Positions 8,012 through 17,214 of a stretch of 64,000 bases of DNA are shown here, piece by piece. The position numbers were made by a program, and so were the translations under genes. Location of the stretch: the NCBI RefSeq assembly GCF_002723615.1, contig NZ_KZ304951.1, positions 393,344 through 457,343 of the forward strand, written 5' to 3'. Under the pieces are notes generated by a model. That model was not told the DNA's origin, made no database searches, and was given only the letters and a program-made list of their open reading frames with translations. Within the stretch, counting starts at the first letter, position 1. Every line of letters begins with the position of its first letter. Origin of the DNA: Limimaricola cinnabarinus. GTDB lineage: Bacteria > Pseudomonadota > Alphaproteobacteria > Rhodobacterales > Rhodobacteraceae.

Positions 8012-9346
8012 CTAAAGCGCCAGCATTGCCACGCCGCTGGCCGAGCAGAGCGCCAGGGTCAGCGGCACGCCCCGGTGCCAGCGCAGCAGCAGGAGAGCGG
8101 CGAGGAGCGAGATGGCGGCGCTGCGCCAGTCGAAGCTCGCAAGCTCCGGCACGGCGATCCGCAAGGGGCCGGCCTCGAGCGCGCCGACCGTGCCGAAGAG
8201 CACATGCAGCCCGAACCACACAGACAGGTTGGCGATCACCCCGACCACCGCCGCCGTCACCCCCGCCAGCGCCGCCCGCAAGGCGGGCCGCGCCGCGATC
8301 CGGTCGATCCAGGGCGCGCCCGCGAAGATCCACAAGAAGCAGGGCGCGAATGTGGCCCAGAGCGTGACCAGCGCGCCGCCCAGCCCCCAGATCAGCGCCG
8401 CGCGCCCCTCGGGTGCCGCGCCGTGGCCCGCGAGAAAGCCCACGAACTCGGTGACGAGGATCAACGGGCCGGGCGTGGTTTCGGCCAGCCCCAGCGCGTC
8501 GAGCATCTCCCCGGTGGTCAGCCAGCCATGGGTCGCGACGGCCTCCTGCGTCATGTAGGCTAGGACCGCATAGGCCCCGCCGAAGGTGACGGTGGCCAGA
8601 ACGGAGAAGAACCGCGCCATTTCCGCAAAGACCGGCGGCGCGAGCAGCCCCACCACCGCCAGCGGCACGATCCACCAGCCGAGCCAAATTGCGGCGGTCC
8701 GCAGCGTGGCGATGATCGGCCGGGCTGGCATCATCTCCTTGCCGGCGTCATGCGGCGCGTCGCTTCGAAAGCGCAGCGCCCCCCAGCCGGCGGCCGCCGC
8801 GACGACCAGCGGATAGGGCACCGCGAAGACGAAGAGCGCGAGAAAGGCCAGCGCCGCGAGCATCAGCGCCTCGGGGCCGCGCAGCGCCCGGCGGGCGACC
8901 CGCAGCAGCGCCTCGATCACGATCACCAGCACCGCGGCCTTCACGCCGAGAAACAGCGCCCCGGTGACCGCGAGATCGCCGAACTGCACGTAGAGCGCCG
9001 CGAGACAGGCGATGACCACCGCCCCCGGCCCGACGAAGAGCCCGCCCGCGACCAACCCGCCGCGCACGCCGTGCATCCGCCAGCCCGCATAGGTCGCAAG
9101 CTGCATCGCCTCGGGCCCCGGCAGCAGCATGCAAAACGACAGCGCGTCGAGATATTGCCGCTCGCTGAGCCAGCCGCGTTCCTCGACCACCATCCGGTGC
9201 ATCAGCGCGATCTGCGCCGCCGGACCGCCGAAGGACATGAGCCCGATCCGCCACCAGACGTGCGCCGCCTGCCCCAGCGTCGGCGGGGTCGCCGGGGCCG
9301 AGGGGCCGCGTGCAGAGGGCATGCCGCTGGTCACGGGGGATGGCAT
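8012..9346 (-). CDS. chrA: Chromate transporter, two-domain ChrA type
   Basis: Predicted proton-linked chromate efflux protein of 444 residues, the usual size of the bidomain ChrA. Two homologous halves are visible: the first with IGLMSFGGPAAQIALMH, ERGWLSERQYLDALSFC and LLPGPEAMQLATYAGW, the second starting around residue 225 with VTFGGAYAVLAYMTQEAV, HGWLTTGEMLDALGLA and TTPGPLILVTEFVGFLAG. These FGGP/PGP loops are the family markers. About eleven helices can be counted. AAAGGA lies before the ATG. No chrB regulator is adjacent, so it may act on another oxyanion such as sulfate or be constitutively expressed. Confidence 0.88.
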   Translation of the reverse strand: MPSPVTSGMPSARGPSAPATPPTLGQAAHVWWRIGLMSFGGPAAQIALMHRMVVEERGWLSERQYLDALSFCMLLPGPEAMQLATYAGWRMHGVRGGLVAGGLFVGPGAVVIACLAALYVQFGDLAVTGALFLGVKAAVLVIVIEALLRVARRALRGPEALMLAALAFLALFVFAVPYPLVVAAAAGWGALRFRSDAPHDAGKEMMPARPIIATLRTAAIWLGWWIVPLAVVGLLAPPVFAEMARFFSVLATVTFGGAYAVLAYMTQEAVATHGWLTTGEMLDALGLAETTPGPLILVTEFVGFLAGHGAAPEGRAALIWGLGGALVTLWATFAPCFLWIFAGAPWIDRIAARPALRAALAGVTAAVVGVIANLSVWFGLHVLFGTVGALEAGPLRIAVPELASFDWRSAAISLLAALLLLRWHRGVPLTLALCSASGVAMLAL

Positions 9347-9394
9347 GATGCGTCCTTTCGAAGCCTCGGGAGGGCGAAACCCGCCCCGCGCCGC

Positions 9395-10846
9395 CTACTG
9401 GATCTCGCGGATCGCGGGATAGGCCCGCCGGAATTGCGCATGGGCCGCATCGAAGGCCTCCGTGAGCTTTTCGTCCGGCGCGATTTGCTCGCCGATCTCG
9501 GGGGCGGTCATGACCTCTTCGGGCCGGGCGCCGGTGGCGGCGACGAGGCCGAGCCGCGCCGCGCCCAGTGCCGCGCCGAATTCGCCATCCTTGGGCAGGT
9601 CGAGCGGCACGCCGAGCACCGTCGCGATGAGCCGCAGCCAGTAGCGCGACCGCGCGCCGCCGCCGATCGCCATCAGCCGCTCGATCCGCGCGCCCGTGGC
9701 CTTCAGCGCCTCGTGCGAATCGCGCAGGCCGAAGGCCACGCCTTCGAGCACGGCGCGGGTCATGTCGTCGCGCGTGGTGTCGGTGCCGAGCCCGGTGAAG
9801 CTGCCGCGGATCGCCGCGTCGTTATGCGGGGTGCGCTCGCCGGACAGGTAGGGCAGAAAACGGACCCGCCCGGGCGCGAGGATCTCCTCGCCCAGCCCGG
9901 CGGTCAGCTCGGCGGGCCGCACCCCGGCGATCGAGGACAGCCAGTTCAGGCTGTCGGTGGCCGAAAGCATGACCCCCATCTGGTACCAGCGCCCCGGCAC
10001 CGCGTGGCAGAAGGTGTGCAGCGCGGTCTCTGGCGCGGGGCTGTAGCCGTCGCGCGCCGCCAGCAACACGCCAGAGGTGCCGAGCGAGACGAAGCCCTGC
10101 CCCTCGCCCAGCGCGCCCATGCCGCAGGCGGCGGCGGCGTTGTCGCCCGCCCCACCGGCGACGACGACCCGCCCCGACAGCCCCCAGCGCGCAGCCAGCT
10201 CGGCGCGCAGCGTGCCGGCGGGCGCGCAGCCCTCGACAAGGCGGGGCATCTGGTCGCGGCGCATGTTGCCCGCGTCGAGCAGCCGCCCGGACCAGTCGCG
10301 CGCGCCGACATCGAGCCATGAGGTTCCGGCGCTGTCGGACATGTCGGCGACATGCTCGCCGGTCAGGTGCAGGTTGAGATAGGCGGCGGGCAGGAGTACC
10401 TTGGCCACGCGCGCATGGTTTTCCGGCTCATGGGCGCACAGCCATTCCAGCTTGGGCGCGGTGAAGCCCGGAAACACGATATTGCCCGACAGCGCGCGCA
10501 TGCCTTCCACCGCGTCGAGCCGGGCGGCCTCCTCATGCGCGCGGCTGTCGTTCCACAGGATGCAGGGGCGGATCACCCGGTCCTCCGCGTCGAGCAGCGT
10601 CGCGCCATGCATGTGCCCGGCGACGCCGATGCCCGCGAGCTCGGCGAAGGCGGGATGCGCGTGGCGCAGCTCCTCGACCGCGCCATCGAGCGCCGCGATC
10701 CAGTCCGCCGGGTCCTGCTCGCTCCAGCCCGGCCGGGGATGCGCCGCCGCATAGGCGCGCTCGGCCGAGCCGATCGGACGGCCCGCCTCATCGACGAGAA
10801 GCGCGCGCAGCCCGGAGGTGCCGAGGTCGATCCCGAGATAGCTCAT
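9395..10846 (-). CDS. xylB: Xylulokinase
   Basis: FGGY-family sugar kinase of 483 residues, close to the 484 of E. coli XylB, which phosphorylates D-xylulose with ATP for entry to the pentose phosphate pathway. It begins LGIDLGTSGLRALLVDEAG (phosphate-1 loop), has the substrate-site GVAGHMHGATLLD and LWNDSRAHEEAARLD segments with the catalytic Asp in GGAGDNAAAACGMG, and ends with GGGARSRYWLRLIA, the adenosine motif. The MHGATL sequence matches the MHGATLLD of known xylulokinases rather than glycerol kinases. The ATG at 10846 gives an exact FGGY N-terminus. No xylA or sugar transporter is beside it; it is divergent from the Mrp operon across 290 bases. Confidence 0.92.
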   Translation of the reverse strand: MSYLGIDLGTSGLRALLVDEAGRPIGSAERAYAAAHPRPGWSEQDPADWIAALDGAVEELRHAHPAFAELAGIGVAGHMHGATLLDAEDRVIRPCILWNDSRAHEEAARLDAVEGMRALSGNIVFPGFTAPKLEWLCAHEPENHARVAKVLLPAAYLNLHLTGEHVADMSDSAGTSWLDVGARDWSGRLLDAGNMRRDQMPRLVEGCAPAGTLRAELAARWGLSGRVVVAGGAGDNAAAACGMGALGEGQGFVSLGTSGVLLAARDGYSPAPETALHTFCHAVPGRWYQMGVMLSATDSLNWLSSIAGVRPAELTAGLGEEILAPGRVRFLPYLSGERTPHNDAAIRGSFTGLGTDTTRDDMTRAVLEGVAFGLRDSHEALKATGARIERLMAIGGGARSRYWLRLIATVLGVPLDLPKDGEFGAALGAARLGLVAATGARPEEVMTAPEIGEQIAPDEKLTEAFDAAHAQFRRAYPAIREIQ

Positions 10847-11136
10847 GATGTGGTAGCCCCCCTTTGAGAATTTTGCCCAAGCCATAGCCCGCGCGACAGG
10901 CGGCTGCCAACAGCGCAGGGCACAGGAGAAGGCCGGCGATTCGATGCCGCAGGGTCACCAAAGGGCCATCGCGCGGCCCGATACCGCCACCTGCGCCCGG
11001 AATGGCCCGCCCGAAGCGGGCCAGAGCGGACCGGAGCGCGCCAAAGGCCCGATGCGGCAGAATGAAGCAGCCCGCGGCGAACGAAATTTTCGCGCATGTC
11101 TGGTCGCCGCCTTCCGTCTCCGCGATAGTGCGCGCC

Positions 11137-14022
11137 ATGTCGCTTTTCATCATCGTCCTCCTCCCGTTCCTCGGCGCGCTGCTGCCCGGCCTGATGATCC
11201 GGGCCGGCCGGCAAGCCTGCTTCACCGCCACCTTTCTCGTGACGGCCAGCGCCGTGGTCGGGCTGCTCACGCATCTGCCCGCCGTGCTGCGCGGCGAGAC
11301 GATCTCCGCCCGGCTCGACTGGATGCCGGGGCTGGGGCTCAACGTGAACCTGTTCCTCGATCCGCTGGGTTTCATGTTCGCGGGGCTGATCCTCGGGATT
11401 GGCCTTTTGATCATCGCCTATGCGCGCCACTATCTGTCGCGCGACGACAACATGGGGGAGTTCTTCAGCTACCTCCTGCTGTTTCAGGGCGCGATGGTGG
11501 GCATCGTCCTGTCGGACAACATCCTGCTTCTGCTGATCTTCTGGGAGCTGACCTCGCTCGCTTCCTTCCTGCTGATCGGCTTCTGGAAGCACCTGCCCGA
11601 GGGGCGGCAAGGCGCGCGCATGGCGCTTGCCGTGACCGGCATGGGCGGCCTCGCGCTTATCGGCGGCATGCTGATGCTGGGAAGCATCGTCGGCAGCTAT
11701 GACCTGAGCGTCATCCTCGAGAACCGCGATCTGGTGCAGGCCTCGCCGCTCTATGTCCCGGCGCTGCTGCTGATCCTGCTGGGCTGCTTCACCAAGTCGG
11801 CGCAGTTCCCGTTCCACTTCTGGCTGCCGCACGCCATGGCCGCGCCCACCCCGGTCTCGGCCTATCTGCATTCGGCGACGATGGTGAAGGCGGGGCTGTT
11901 CCTGATGGCGCGGCTCTGGCCGGTGCTGTCGGGCACGCCCGAATGGGTGGTGATCGTCTCCTCGGCGGGGCTCGTCACCATGGTGCTCGGCGCGCTCATC
12001 GCGATCTTCAAGCACGACCTGAAGGCGCTCCTCGCCTTTTCGACCGTCTCGCATCTGGGCCTGATCACCTTCCTTCTGGGCACCGGCACCGGCTTCGGCG
12101 CCATGGCGGCGGTGTTCCACATCCTCAACCATGCGAGCTTCAAGGCCGCGCTCTTCATGAGCGCGGGCATCGTCGATCACGAGGCGCATACCCGCGACAT
12201 GCGGCGGCTGGGCGGTCTGCGCAGGCTGATGCCGGTGACCTTCGTCATCATGCTGCTGGCGGGGCTGTCGATGGCGGGCATCCCGCTCCTGAACGGCTTC
12301 ATCTCCAAGGAGATGATGCTCGAAGAGGCCACCCATACCACGCTGTTCGGCTCGCCCCTGCTGGTCACGGTGGTCGCCACGCTGGGCGCGCTGTTCTCGG
12401 CGGCCTATTCCTTCCGGCTGATCGCGCATACCTTCTTCGGGCCCGAGCGCGACGATTACCCGGCGCATCCGCACGACCCCAATGCCGGCATGTGGCTGCC
12501 GCCTGCCCTGCTGATCATCCCGGTGGTGGCGCTCGGCCTGTTCCCGGCGCTGGCCGAGCCCTTCGTCAAGCTCGTCACCGGTGCGGTGATCGGCGGCGCG
12601 GTCGAGTTGCCCGACGCGCATCTCAAGATCTGGCACGGGTTGAACCTGCCGCTCGCCCTGTCGGCCCTCGCCGTGGTCGGCGGCCTGGTGGTGCTGGTGC
12701 TCTTCGCCCCGCTGTCGCGCATCTGGGAGGCGGCACCCCGGCCCGAGGCCAAGCGGATCTTCGACCGGCTGATCGCGGCCTGCGCCGGCGGGGCGCAATG
12801 GCTGACCCTGCGGCTGCATGACGGCGCCTTCACCCGCTATGCCGCGATCTTCGTGGTGACGGTGGTGGGGCTCGGCGCGCATGCCTGGTTCAGCGGCACC
12901 ACCGGCGCCGAGATCGCCCGCCCGCTGCTGCCCGTCACCCCGATCGCCATCGTCGCCTGGGCCATGCTGATCGCGGCCACGGGCTTTCTCGTCGCGGCGC
13001 ATCGCAACCGGCTCGCCGTGCTGATGCTGATGGGGATCATCGGCCTCATGGTCTCGGTCGGCTTCAACCATTTCTCCGCCCCCGATCTCGCGCTCACGCA
13101 GATCTCGGTCGAGGTGGTGACGATCATCCTGCTGCTGCTGGCGCTCAACTTCCTGCCCAACCGCACGCCCGACGAATCGGGCGCGGCGCGGCGCATCCGC
13201 GACGCGGTCATCGCCGGTGCCGGCGGTCTCGCCGCCGCCGGGCTGATCTGGACCATCCTGTCCACCGAAGTCCCGATCGCGCCGATCTCGGACTACCACC
13301 TCGCCAATTCCTACAAGGGCGGCGGCGGCGACAACGTGGTCAACGTCATCCTCGTGGATTTCCGGGGCTTCGACACCTTCGGCGAGATCATCGTGCTCGG
13401 CATCGCGGCGCTCGTCATCTACGCGCTGACCGAGACGCTGCTTTCGGGCCCGGTGCGCCGCCGCCTGCTCAACCGCGGCCATGAGGAGCGCCGCGCGGGC
13501 GACGCGCATCCGCTGATGATGGTGGTGCTGACGCGGGTGATGATGCCGCTGATCCTTATGGTCGGCGTCTACATCTTCCTGCGCGGCCACAACGATCCGG
13601 GCGGCGGTTTCGTCTCGGGCCTCGTCGTCGCCATCGCGGTGGTGACGCAATACATGGCCTCGGGCTTCGCCTGGGCCGCGCGGCGCCAGCGCTACCCCTA
13701 TCACGGCATCATCGGCGCGGGCGTCTTCGTCGCCGGCCTCACCGGCATCGGCGCCTGGTTCGTGGGCCAGCCCTTCCTGACCTCGGCCTTCGGCTATTTC
13801 CGCATCCCGCCGATGGAGGAATTCGAGCTGGCCACCGCCATGGGCTTCGACCTGGGCGTGTTCCTCGCCGTGGTCGGCGCGGTCATGCTGTCGCTCGAAA
13901 GTTTCTCGCGTCTGGGCTACAGGGCCGGCACGGAAACCTCCGATCACGCGATGGACATCGACCCCTCGCGCGACGCGGAGCTCACTCCGGACGACGCGGG
14001 CGCACAAGGCAAGGTTATCTGA
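11137..14022 (+). CDS. mrpA: Mrp/Pha Na+/H+ antiporter subunit A fused to subunit B
   Basis: Largest subunit (961 residues) of the multisubunit cation/proton antiporter related to complex I. It starts MSLFIIVLLPFLGALLPG and has the NuoL/N-like proton-channel core with GCFTKSAQFPFHFWLPHAM (conserved Lys/His), KHDLKALLAFSTVSHLG and HASFKAALFMSAGIVDHEA. From about residue 640 come the MrpA-specific segments (FNHFSAPDLALTQISVEVV, NVILVDFRGFDTFGE). The last about 150 residues, from HPLMMVVLTRVMMPLILM through GHNDPGGGFVSGL, are a complete MnhB domain, so subunits A and B are fused as in rhizobial PhaA. The ATG at 11137 is preferred over an upstream in-frame ATG at 11002 because the hydrophobic N-terminus begins there. 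First gene of a six-gene operon. Confidence 0.93.
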   Translation: MSLFIIVLLPFLGALLPGLMIRAGRQACFTATFLVTASAVVGLLTHLPAVLRGETISARLDWMPGLGLNVNLFLDPLGFMFAGLILGIGLLIIAYARHYLSRDDNMGEFFSYLLLFQGAMVGIVLSDNILLLLIFWELTSLASFLLIGFWKHLPEGRQGARMALAVTGMGGLALIGGMLMLGSIVGSYDLSVILENRDLVQASPLYVPALLLILLGCFTKSAQFPFHFWLPHAMAAPTPVSAYLHSATMVKAGLFLMARLWPVLSGTPEWVVIVSSAGLVTMVLGALIAIFKHDLKALLAFSTVSHLGLITFLLGTGTGFGAMAAVFHILNHASFKAALFMSAGIVDHEAHTRDMRRLGGLRRLMPVTFVIMLLAGLSMAGIPLLNGFISKEMMLEEATHTTLFGSPLLVTVVATLGALFSAAYSFRLIAHTFFGPERDDYPAHPHDPNAGMWLPPALLIIPVVALGLFPALAEPFVKLVTGAVIGGAVELPDAHLKIWHGLNLPLALSALAVVGGLVVLVLFAPLSRIWEAAPRPEAKRIFDRLIAACAGGAQWLTLRLHDGAFTRYAAIFVVTVVGLGAHAWFSGTTGAEIARPLLPVTPIAIVAWAMLIAATGFLVAAHRNRLAVLMLMGIIGLMVSVGFNHFSAPDLALTQISVEVVTIILLLLALNFLPNRTPDESGAARRIRDAVIAGAGGLAAAGLIWTILSTEVPIAPISDYHLANSYKGGGGDNVVNVILVDFRGFDTFGEIIVLGIAALVIYALTETLLSGPVRRRLLNRGHEERRAGDAHPLMMVVLTRVMMPLILMVGVYIFLRGHNDPGGGFVSGLVVAIAVVTQYMASGFAWAARRQRYPYHGIIGAGVFVAGLTGIGAWFVGQPFLTSAFGYFRIPPMEEFELATAMGFDLGVFLAVVGAVMLSLESFSRLGYRAGTETSDHAMDIDPSRDAELTPDDAGAQGKVI

Positions 14023-14023
14023 G

Positions 14024-14398
14024 ATGGAACTCCTGATCGCATCCGCCGTCGGCGCCCTGACCGCCGCCGGCATCTACCTGGTGCTGCGCCTGCGCACCTT
14101 TCCCGTCATCATCGGCACCTCGCTTCTGAGCTACGCCGTCAACGTCTTCCTCTTCGCCTCGGGGCGGCTGGCGCTCGATGCGCCGCCGGTGCTGCGCGAC
14201 GGGGCGGAGCGTTACACCGATCCGCTGCCGCAGGCGCTGGTGCTGACCGCGATCGTGATCTCCTTCGGCATGACCGCCGTCGTCGTGATCATCGCGCTGG
14301 GCAGCTGGCTGTCCTCGGATGACGACCTCGTCGATCGCCCCGCCCTCCCGGATGGTGACGGCCACAGCCCCTCCCTGCCCGAAGGAGACGCGCGATGA
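14024..14398 (+). CDS. mrpC: Mrp/Pha antiporter subunit C
   Basis: Small three-helix membrane subunit of 124 residues, equivalent to NuoK of complex I. Recognisable by GIYLVLRLRTFPVIIGTSLLSYAVNVFLF, the family's helix 2, and DPLPQALVLTAIVISFGMTA, in which the DPLPQALVLTAIVI stretch is diagnostic of MrpC/PhaC. The tail after the third helix is acidic and variable. It begins one base after the subunit A stop codon and its end overlaps subunit D by four bases, so the genes are coupled. Confidence 0.93.
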   Translation: MELLIASAVGALTAAGIYLVLRLRTFPVIIGTSLLSYAVNVFLFASGRLALDAPPVLRDGAERYTDPLPQALVLTAIVISFGMTAVVVIIALGSWLSSDDDLVDRPALPDGDGHSPSLPEGDAR

Positions 14399-16056
14399 GC
14401 CATTGGTTGATCACCCCCGTGGTGCTGCCGGCGATGCTGGCGGCGATCCTCGTGCTGATGGTGCGCGAACACATCGTGGTGCAGCGCGCGCTGTCGATGG
14501 CCGGTGCGCTGGCGCTTACCGCCATCTCGATCGGCCTGTTCTGGCAGGCCTCGGACGGCACGATCACGCTCTACCAGCTCGGCAACTGGCCCGCGCCCTT
14601 CGGCATCGTTCTGGTGGCCGACCGGCTTTCGACGCTGATGGTGCTGCTGACGACGCTGATGGCGCCGTTGGTGCTGCTTTACGTCATGGGCTCGGGCTGG
14701 GACACGCGGGGGCGGCATTTCCACCCGCTGTTCCAGTTCCAGCTGATGGGCATCATCGGCGCCTTCCTGACCGGAGACGCCTTCAACCTCTTCGTCTTCT
14801 TCGAAGTGCTGCTGATCGCCTCCTACGGGCTGATGATCCATGCGGGCGGCAAGGCGCGGCTGCGCGCGGGCACCCAATACGTGCTCTACAACCTGCTCGG
14901 CTCGACGCTCTTTCTCTTTGCCCTCGGCACCATCTACGCCAAGACCGGCACGCTCAACCTGGCCGATCTCGCGCTGCGCGTGGCCGAACTAGATCCGGGC
15001 GCCAGCGCGGGCATCCGCGTCGCCGCGGTGCTGCTGCTTCTGGTCTTCGCGATCAAGGCCGCGCTGTTGCCGCTGCATTTCTGGCTGCCCGACAGCTATG
15101 CCGAGGCTCCCGCTCCCGTCGCGGCGCTCTTCGCGATCATGACCAAGGTCGGCGCCTACGGCATCATCCGCGTCTACACGCTGGTCTTTCCGCCCGATCT
15201 CGAGATCACCCAAGGCCTGTTCGACACATGGCTTCTGCCCGCGGCGCTTCTGACGCTCGGGCTGGGCATGATCGGCGTGCTGGGCGCGGCGCGCATCGAC
15301 CGGCTGGTGGCCTTTTCGGCGATCGGCTCGATGGGGCTCTTGCTCAGCGCCGTCGCGGTCTTCACCCCGGGCGGCATCGCCGCGGCGCTCTATTACGCGG
15401 TCCATTCGACCTTCGCCACCGCGGCGCTGTTCCTGCTCGTCGATCAGATCAAGAGCCGGCGCGGCGATACCGGGCCGTTGCTGGTGCATGGCCGGCCGAT
15501 CGAGGGCGGCGCGCTGGTGGCGGGGATGTTCTTCGTCGCGGCCATCGCCATGACCGGCCTGCCGCCGCTTTCGGGCTTTCTGGGCAAGCTGCTGATCCTC
15601 GACGCCGCCACCGCGAGCCCGCTGGTCTGGTGGGTCTGGACGGTGGTGCTCCTGGGCTCGCTCGTCGCATTGGTCGGCTTTTCGCGCGCCGGCTCGCTGA
15701 TCTTCTGGAAGGCGCATCAGCTGGAGCCCGATGGCCCCGGCGGCCCCGTCGATCCCGAGACCGCGCCCGAGGTCGAGGACACGACCGCGCAGCCCGAAAC
15801 GACCGCCGCGCCGCTTGCGCCCCGGCCGGTGCTGCCGATGATCGCCATCGGCGGCTTGATCGCGCTGCTGATCGCGCTCACGGCCTTTGCCGGGCCGGTC
15901 AACCGGGCGCTCAATGCGACCGCGGCGCAGCTTTTCGCGCCCGCGCCCTATATCGAGCTGGTGCTGAACACGCCCGGCAAGGTGATCAAGAAGGACACCC
16001 ATGCCGAAGAGGACGATCACGACGCCGCCGCAGAGGCGACCGGGGAGGAGCACTGA
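14395..16056 (+). CDS. mrpD: Mrp/Pha antiporter subunit D
   Basis: Proton-channel subunit of 553 residues, homologous to NuoN/NuoM. It shows GAFLTGDAFNLFVFFEVLLIASYGL (conserved Glu in helix 5), AIKAALLPLHFWLPDSYAEAPAPVAALFA (the Lys/His proton path) and the GLPPLSGFLGKLLIL motif of helix 12. Between residues about 445 and 480 there is a Glu/Pro/Asp-rich loop (VDPETAPEVEDTTAQPE) that lengthens the protein relative to typical 490-500 residue MrpD; the C-terminus after the last helix is also acidic (EEDDHDAAAEATGEE). Overlaps subunit C start and is followed one base later by subunit E. Confidence 0.93.
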   Translation: MSHWLITPVVLPAMLAAILVLMVREHIVVQRALSMAGALALTAISIGLFWQASDGTITLYQLGNWPAPFGIVLVADRLSTLMVLLTTLMAPLVLLYVMGSGWDTRGRHFHPLFQFQLMGIIGAFLTGDAFNLFVFFEVLLIASYGLMIHAGGKARLRAGTQYVLYNLLGSTLFLFALGTIYAKTGTLNLADLALRVAELDPGASAGIRVAAVLLLLVFAIKAALLPLHFWLPDSYAEAPAPVAALFAIMTKVGAYGIIRVYTLVFPPDLEITQGLFDTWLLPAALLTLGLGMIGVLGAARIDRLVAFSAIGSMGLLLSAVAVFTPGGIAAALYYAVHSTFATAALFLLVDQIKSRRGDTGPLLVHGRPIEGGALVAGMFFVAAIAMTGLPPLSGFLGKLLILDAATASPLVWWVWTVVLLGSLVALVGFSRAGSLIFWKAHQLEPDGPGGPVDPETAPEVEDTTAQPETTAAPLAPRPVLPMIAIGGLIALLIALTAFAGPVNRALNATAAQLFAPAPYIELVLNTPGKVIKKDTHAEEDDHDAAAEATGEEH

Positions 16057-16057
16057 G

Positions 16058-16561
16058 ATGTCGAGGCGACTGACCCGGAAACTCCTGCCCCACCCGATGC
16101 TGTCGACGCTGCTGGTGGTGGTCTGGTGCCTGCTGATCAACGACCTGACCTTGGGCACGGTGGTCTTCGGCGCGATCCTGGGGATCCTGATCCCGATCTC
16201 CACCGCCGCCTACTGGCCCGACCGGCCCAGGATCACGCACCCCTGGCGGCTGATTTCCTACGCGATGGTGGTGATCTGGGACATCCTGGTGGCCAATGTG
16301 CAGGTGGCGATGATCGTGCTGTTCAAGCCCAACGCCGCCATGTCCCCCAACTGGGTGGTGATCCCGCTCGACCTGCGCACGCCCGAGGCGATCACCCTGC
16401 TCGCCGGCACCATCACCCTCACCCCCGGCACCGTCAGCACCGACCTGTCGGCCGACGGGCGCGCGCTCTTGGTGCACGCGCTCGACGCGCCCGACCCCGA
16501 AGCGGTGCGCGACGAGATCAAAACCCGCTACGAGCGTCGGCTGAAGGAGATCTTCGAATGA
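16058..16561 (+). CDS. mrpE: Mrp/Pha antiporter subunit E
   Basis: Subunit of 167 residues with two or three N-terminal helices and a cytoplasmic tail. PHPMLSTLLVVVWCLLINDLTLGTVVFGAILG and the LLAGTITLTPGTVSTDLSADGRALLVHALD segment are the standard MrpE features; TLTPGT is nearly invariant in the family. The subunit is thought to stabilise the complex and lacks a proton channel of its own. The ATG at 16058 follows the subunit D stop by one base, whereas an earlier in-frame ATG at 16001 lies inside subunit D and would add residues unlike the family. Confidence 0.92.
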   Translation: MSRRLTRKLLPHPMLSTLLVVVWCLLINDLTLGTVVFGAILGILIPISTAAYWPDRPRITHPWRLISYAMVVIWDILVANVQVAMIVLFKPNAAMSPNWVVIPLDLRTPEAITLLAGTITLTPGTVSTDLSADGRALLVHALDAPDPEAVRDEIKTRYERRLKEIFE

Positions 16562-16827
16562 TCGACACCGTCCTTTATGGCGCCATCGGCGCGGTCGGGC
16601 TGGCCCAGCTGCTGGCCATGGCGCGGCTGGTGCGCGGCCCGCATACCGGCGACCGCATCCTCGCGCTCGACACCATGGTGATCAACGCCATCGGCCTGAT
16701 CATCCTGCTCGGGATGATCCTGGGCACGCAGATCTACTTCGAAAGCGCGCTGATCTTCGCCATGCTCGGCTTCGTGTCGACCGTGGCGCTGGCCCGCTTC
16801 GTGCTGCGCGGAGACATCATCGAATGA
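16558..16827 (+). CDS. mrpF: Mrp/Pha antiporter subunit F
   Basis: Three-helix subunit of 89 residues, related to bile-acid-transport-like MnhF. RLVRGPHTGDRILALDTMVINAIGLIIL carries the GP-x-DR-ALD pattern with the conserved Asp residues in helix 2 that are implicated in cation movement in the family, followed by IYFESALIFAMLGFVSTVALARF. Overlaps subunit E by four bases and subunit G by four bases. Confidence 0.92.
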   Translation: MIDTVLYGAIGAVGLAQLLAMARLVRGPHTGDRILALDTMVINAIGLIILLGMILGTQIYFESALIFAMLGFVSTVALARFVLRGDIIE

Positions 16828-17183
16828 CCGATATCCTGTTTCTGGCCGAAATCCTCGTCGCCGTCCTGCTCGTCATCGGCGCGGTCTTCACGCTGGTCGG
16901 TTCCTACGGCCTTGTGAAGCTCGACCAGCCGATGAAGCGGCTGCACGCGCCGACCAAGGCCTCGACGCTGGGCGTGGGCTCGCTGCTGCTGGCCTCGATC
17001 GTTCACGCCTTCGCCTTCGGCGAGGGGTCGCTACACGAGCTTCTGGTGATGGCCTTCCTCTTCGTCACGGCGCCGATCTCTGGAAATTTCATCGCCAAGG
17101 TGCATCTGCATCTTCAGCGGGGCGGCAAGGAGCTGCCCCCGCCGCCCTCCGAAGAGCGTTGGGCGACCTATTCGGAACACTGA
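16824..17183 (+). CDS. mrpG: Mrp/Pha antiporter subunit G
   Basis: Last Mrp subunit, 119 residues with three helices. FTLVGSYGLVKLDQPMKRLHAPTKASTLGVGSLLLAS is the MnhG signature (G-x-x-G-x-x-R-x-D-x-x-x-R-x-H-x-x-x-K-x-x-T-x-G), followed by MAFLFVTAPISGNFIAKV. The six-gene order A(B)-C-D-E-F-G is the group 2 arrangement known from Rhizobium pha, used for Na+ or K+ extrusion and pH homeostasis. A PhoD-like gene follows 31 bases later and may be read through. Confidence 0.92.
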   Translation: MTDILFLAEILVAVLLVIGAVFTLVGSYGLVKLDQPMKRLHAPTKASTLGVGSLLLASIVHAFAFGEGSLHELLVMAFLFVTAPISGNFIAKVHLHLQRGGKELPPPPSEERWATYSEH

Positions 17184-17214
17184 CCCCCGGCCCCGCCGGG
17201 GCTGGGAGCGCGAC

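Noticed and set aside
10843-14073. A very long open frame (over 1000 codons) on the minus strand across the mrpA gene
   Set aside because: It is antisense to a full, well-conserved antiporter gene and reads as His/Arg/Asp/Gln-rich low-complexity sequence, typical of an opposite-strand shadow in GC-rich DNA.
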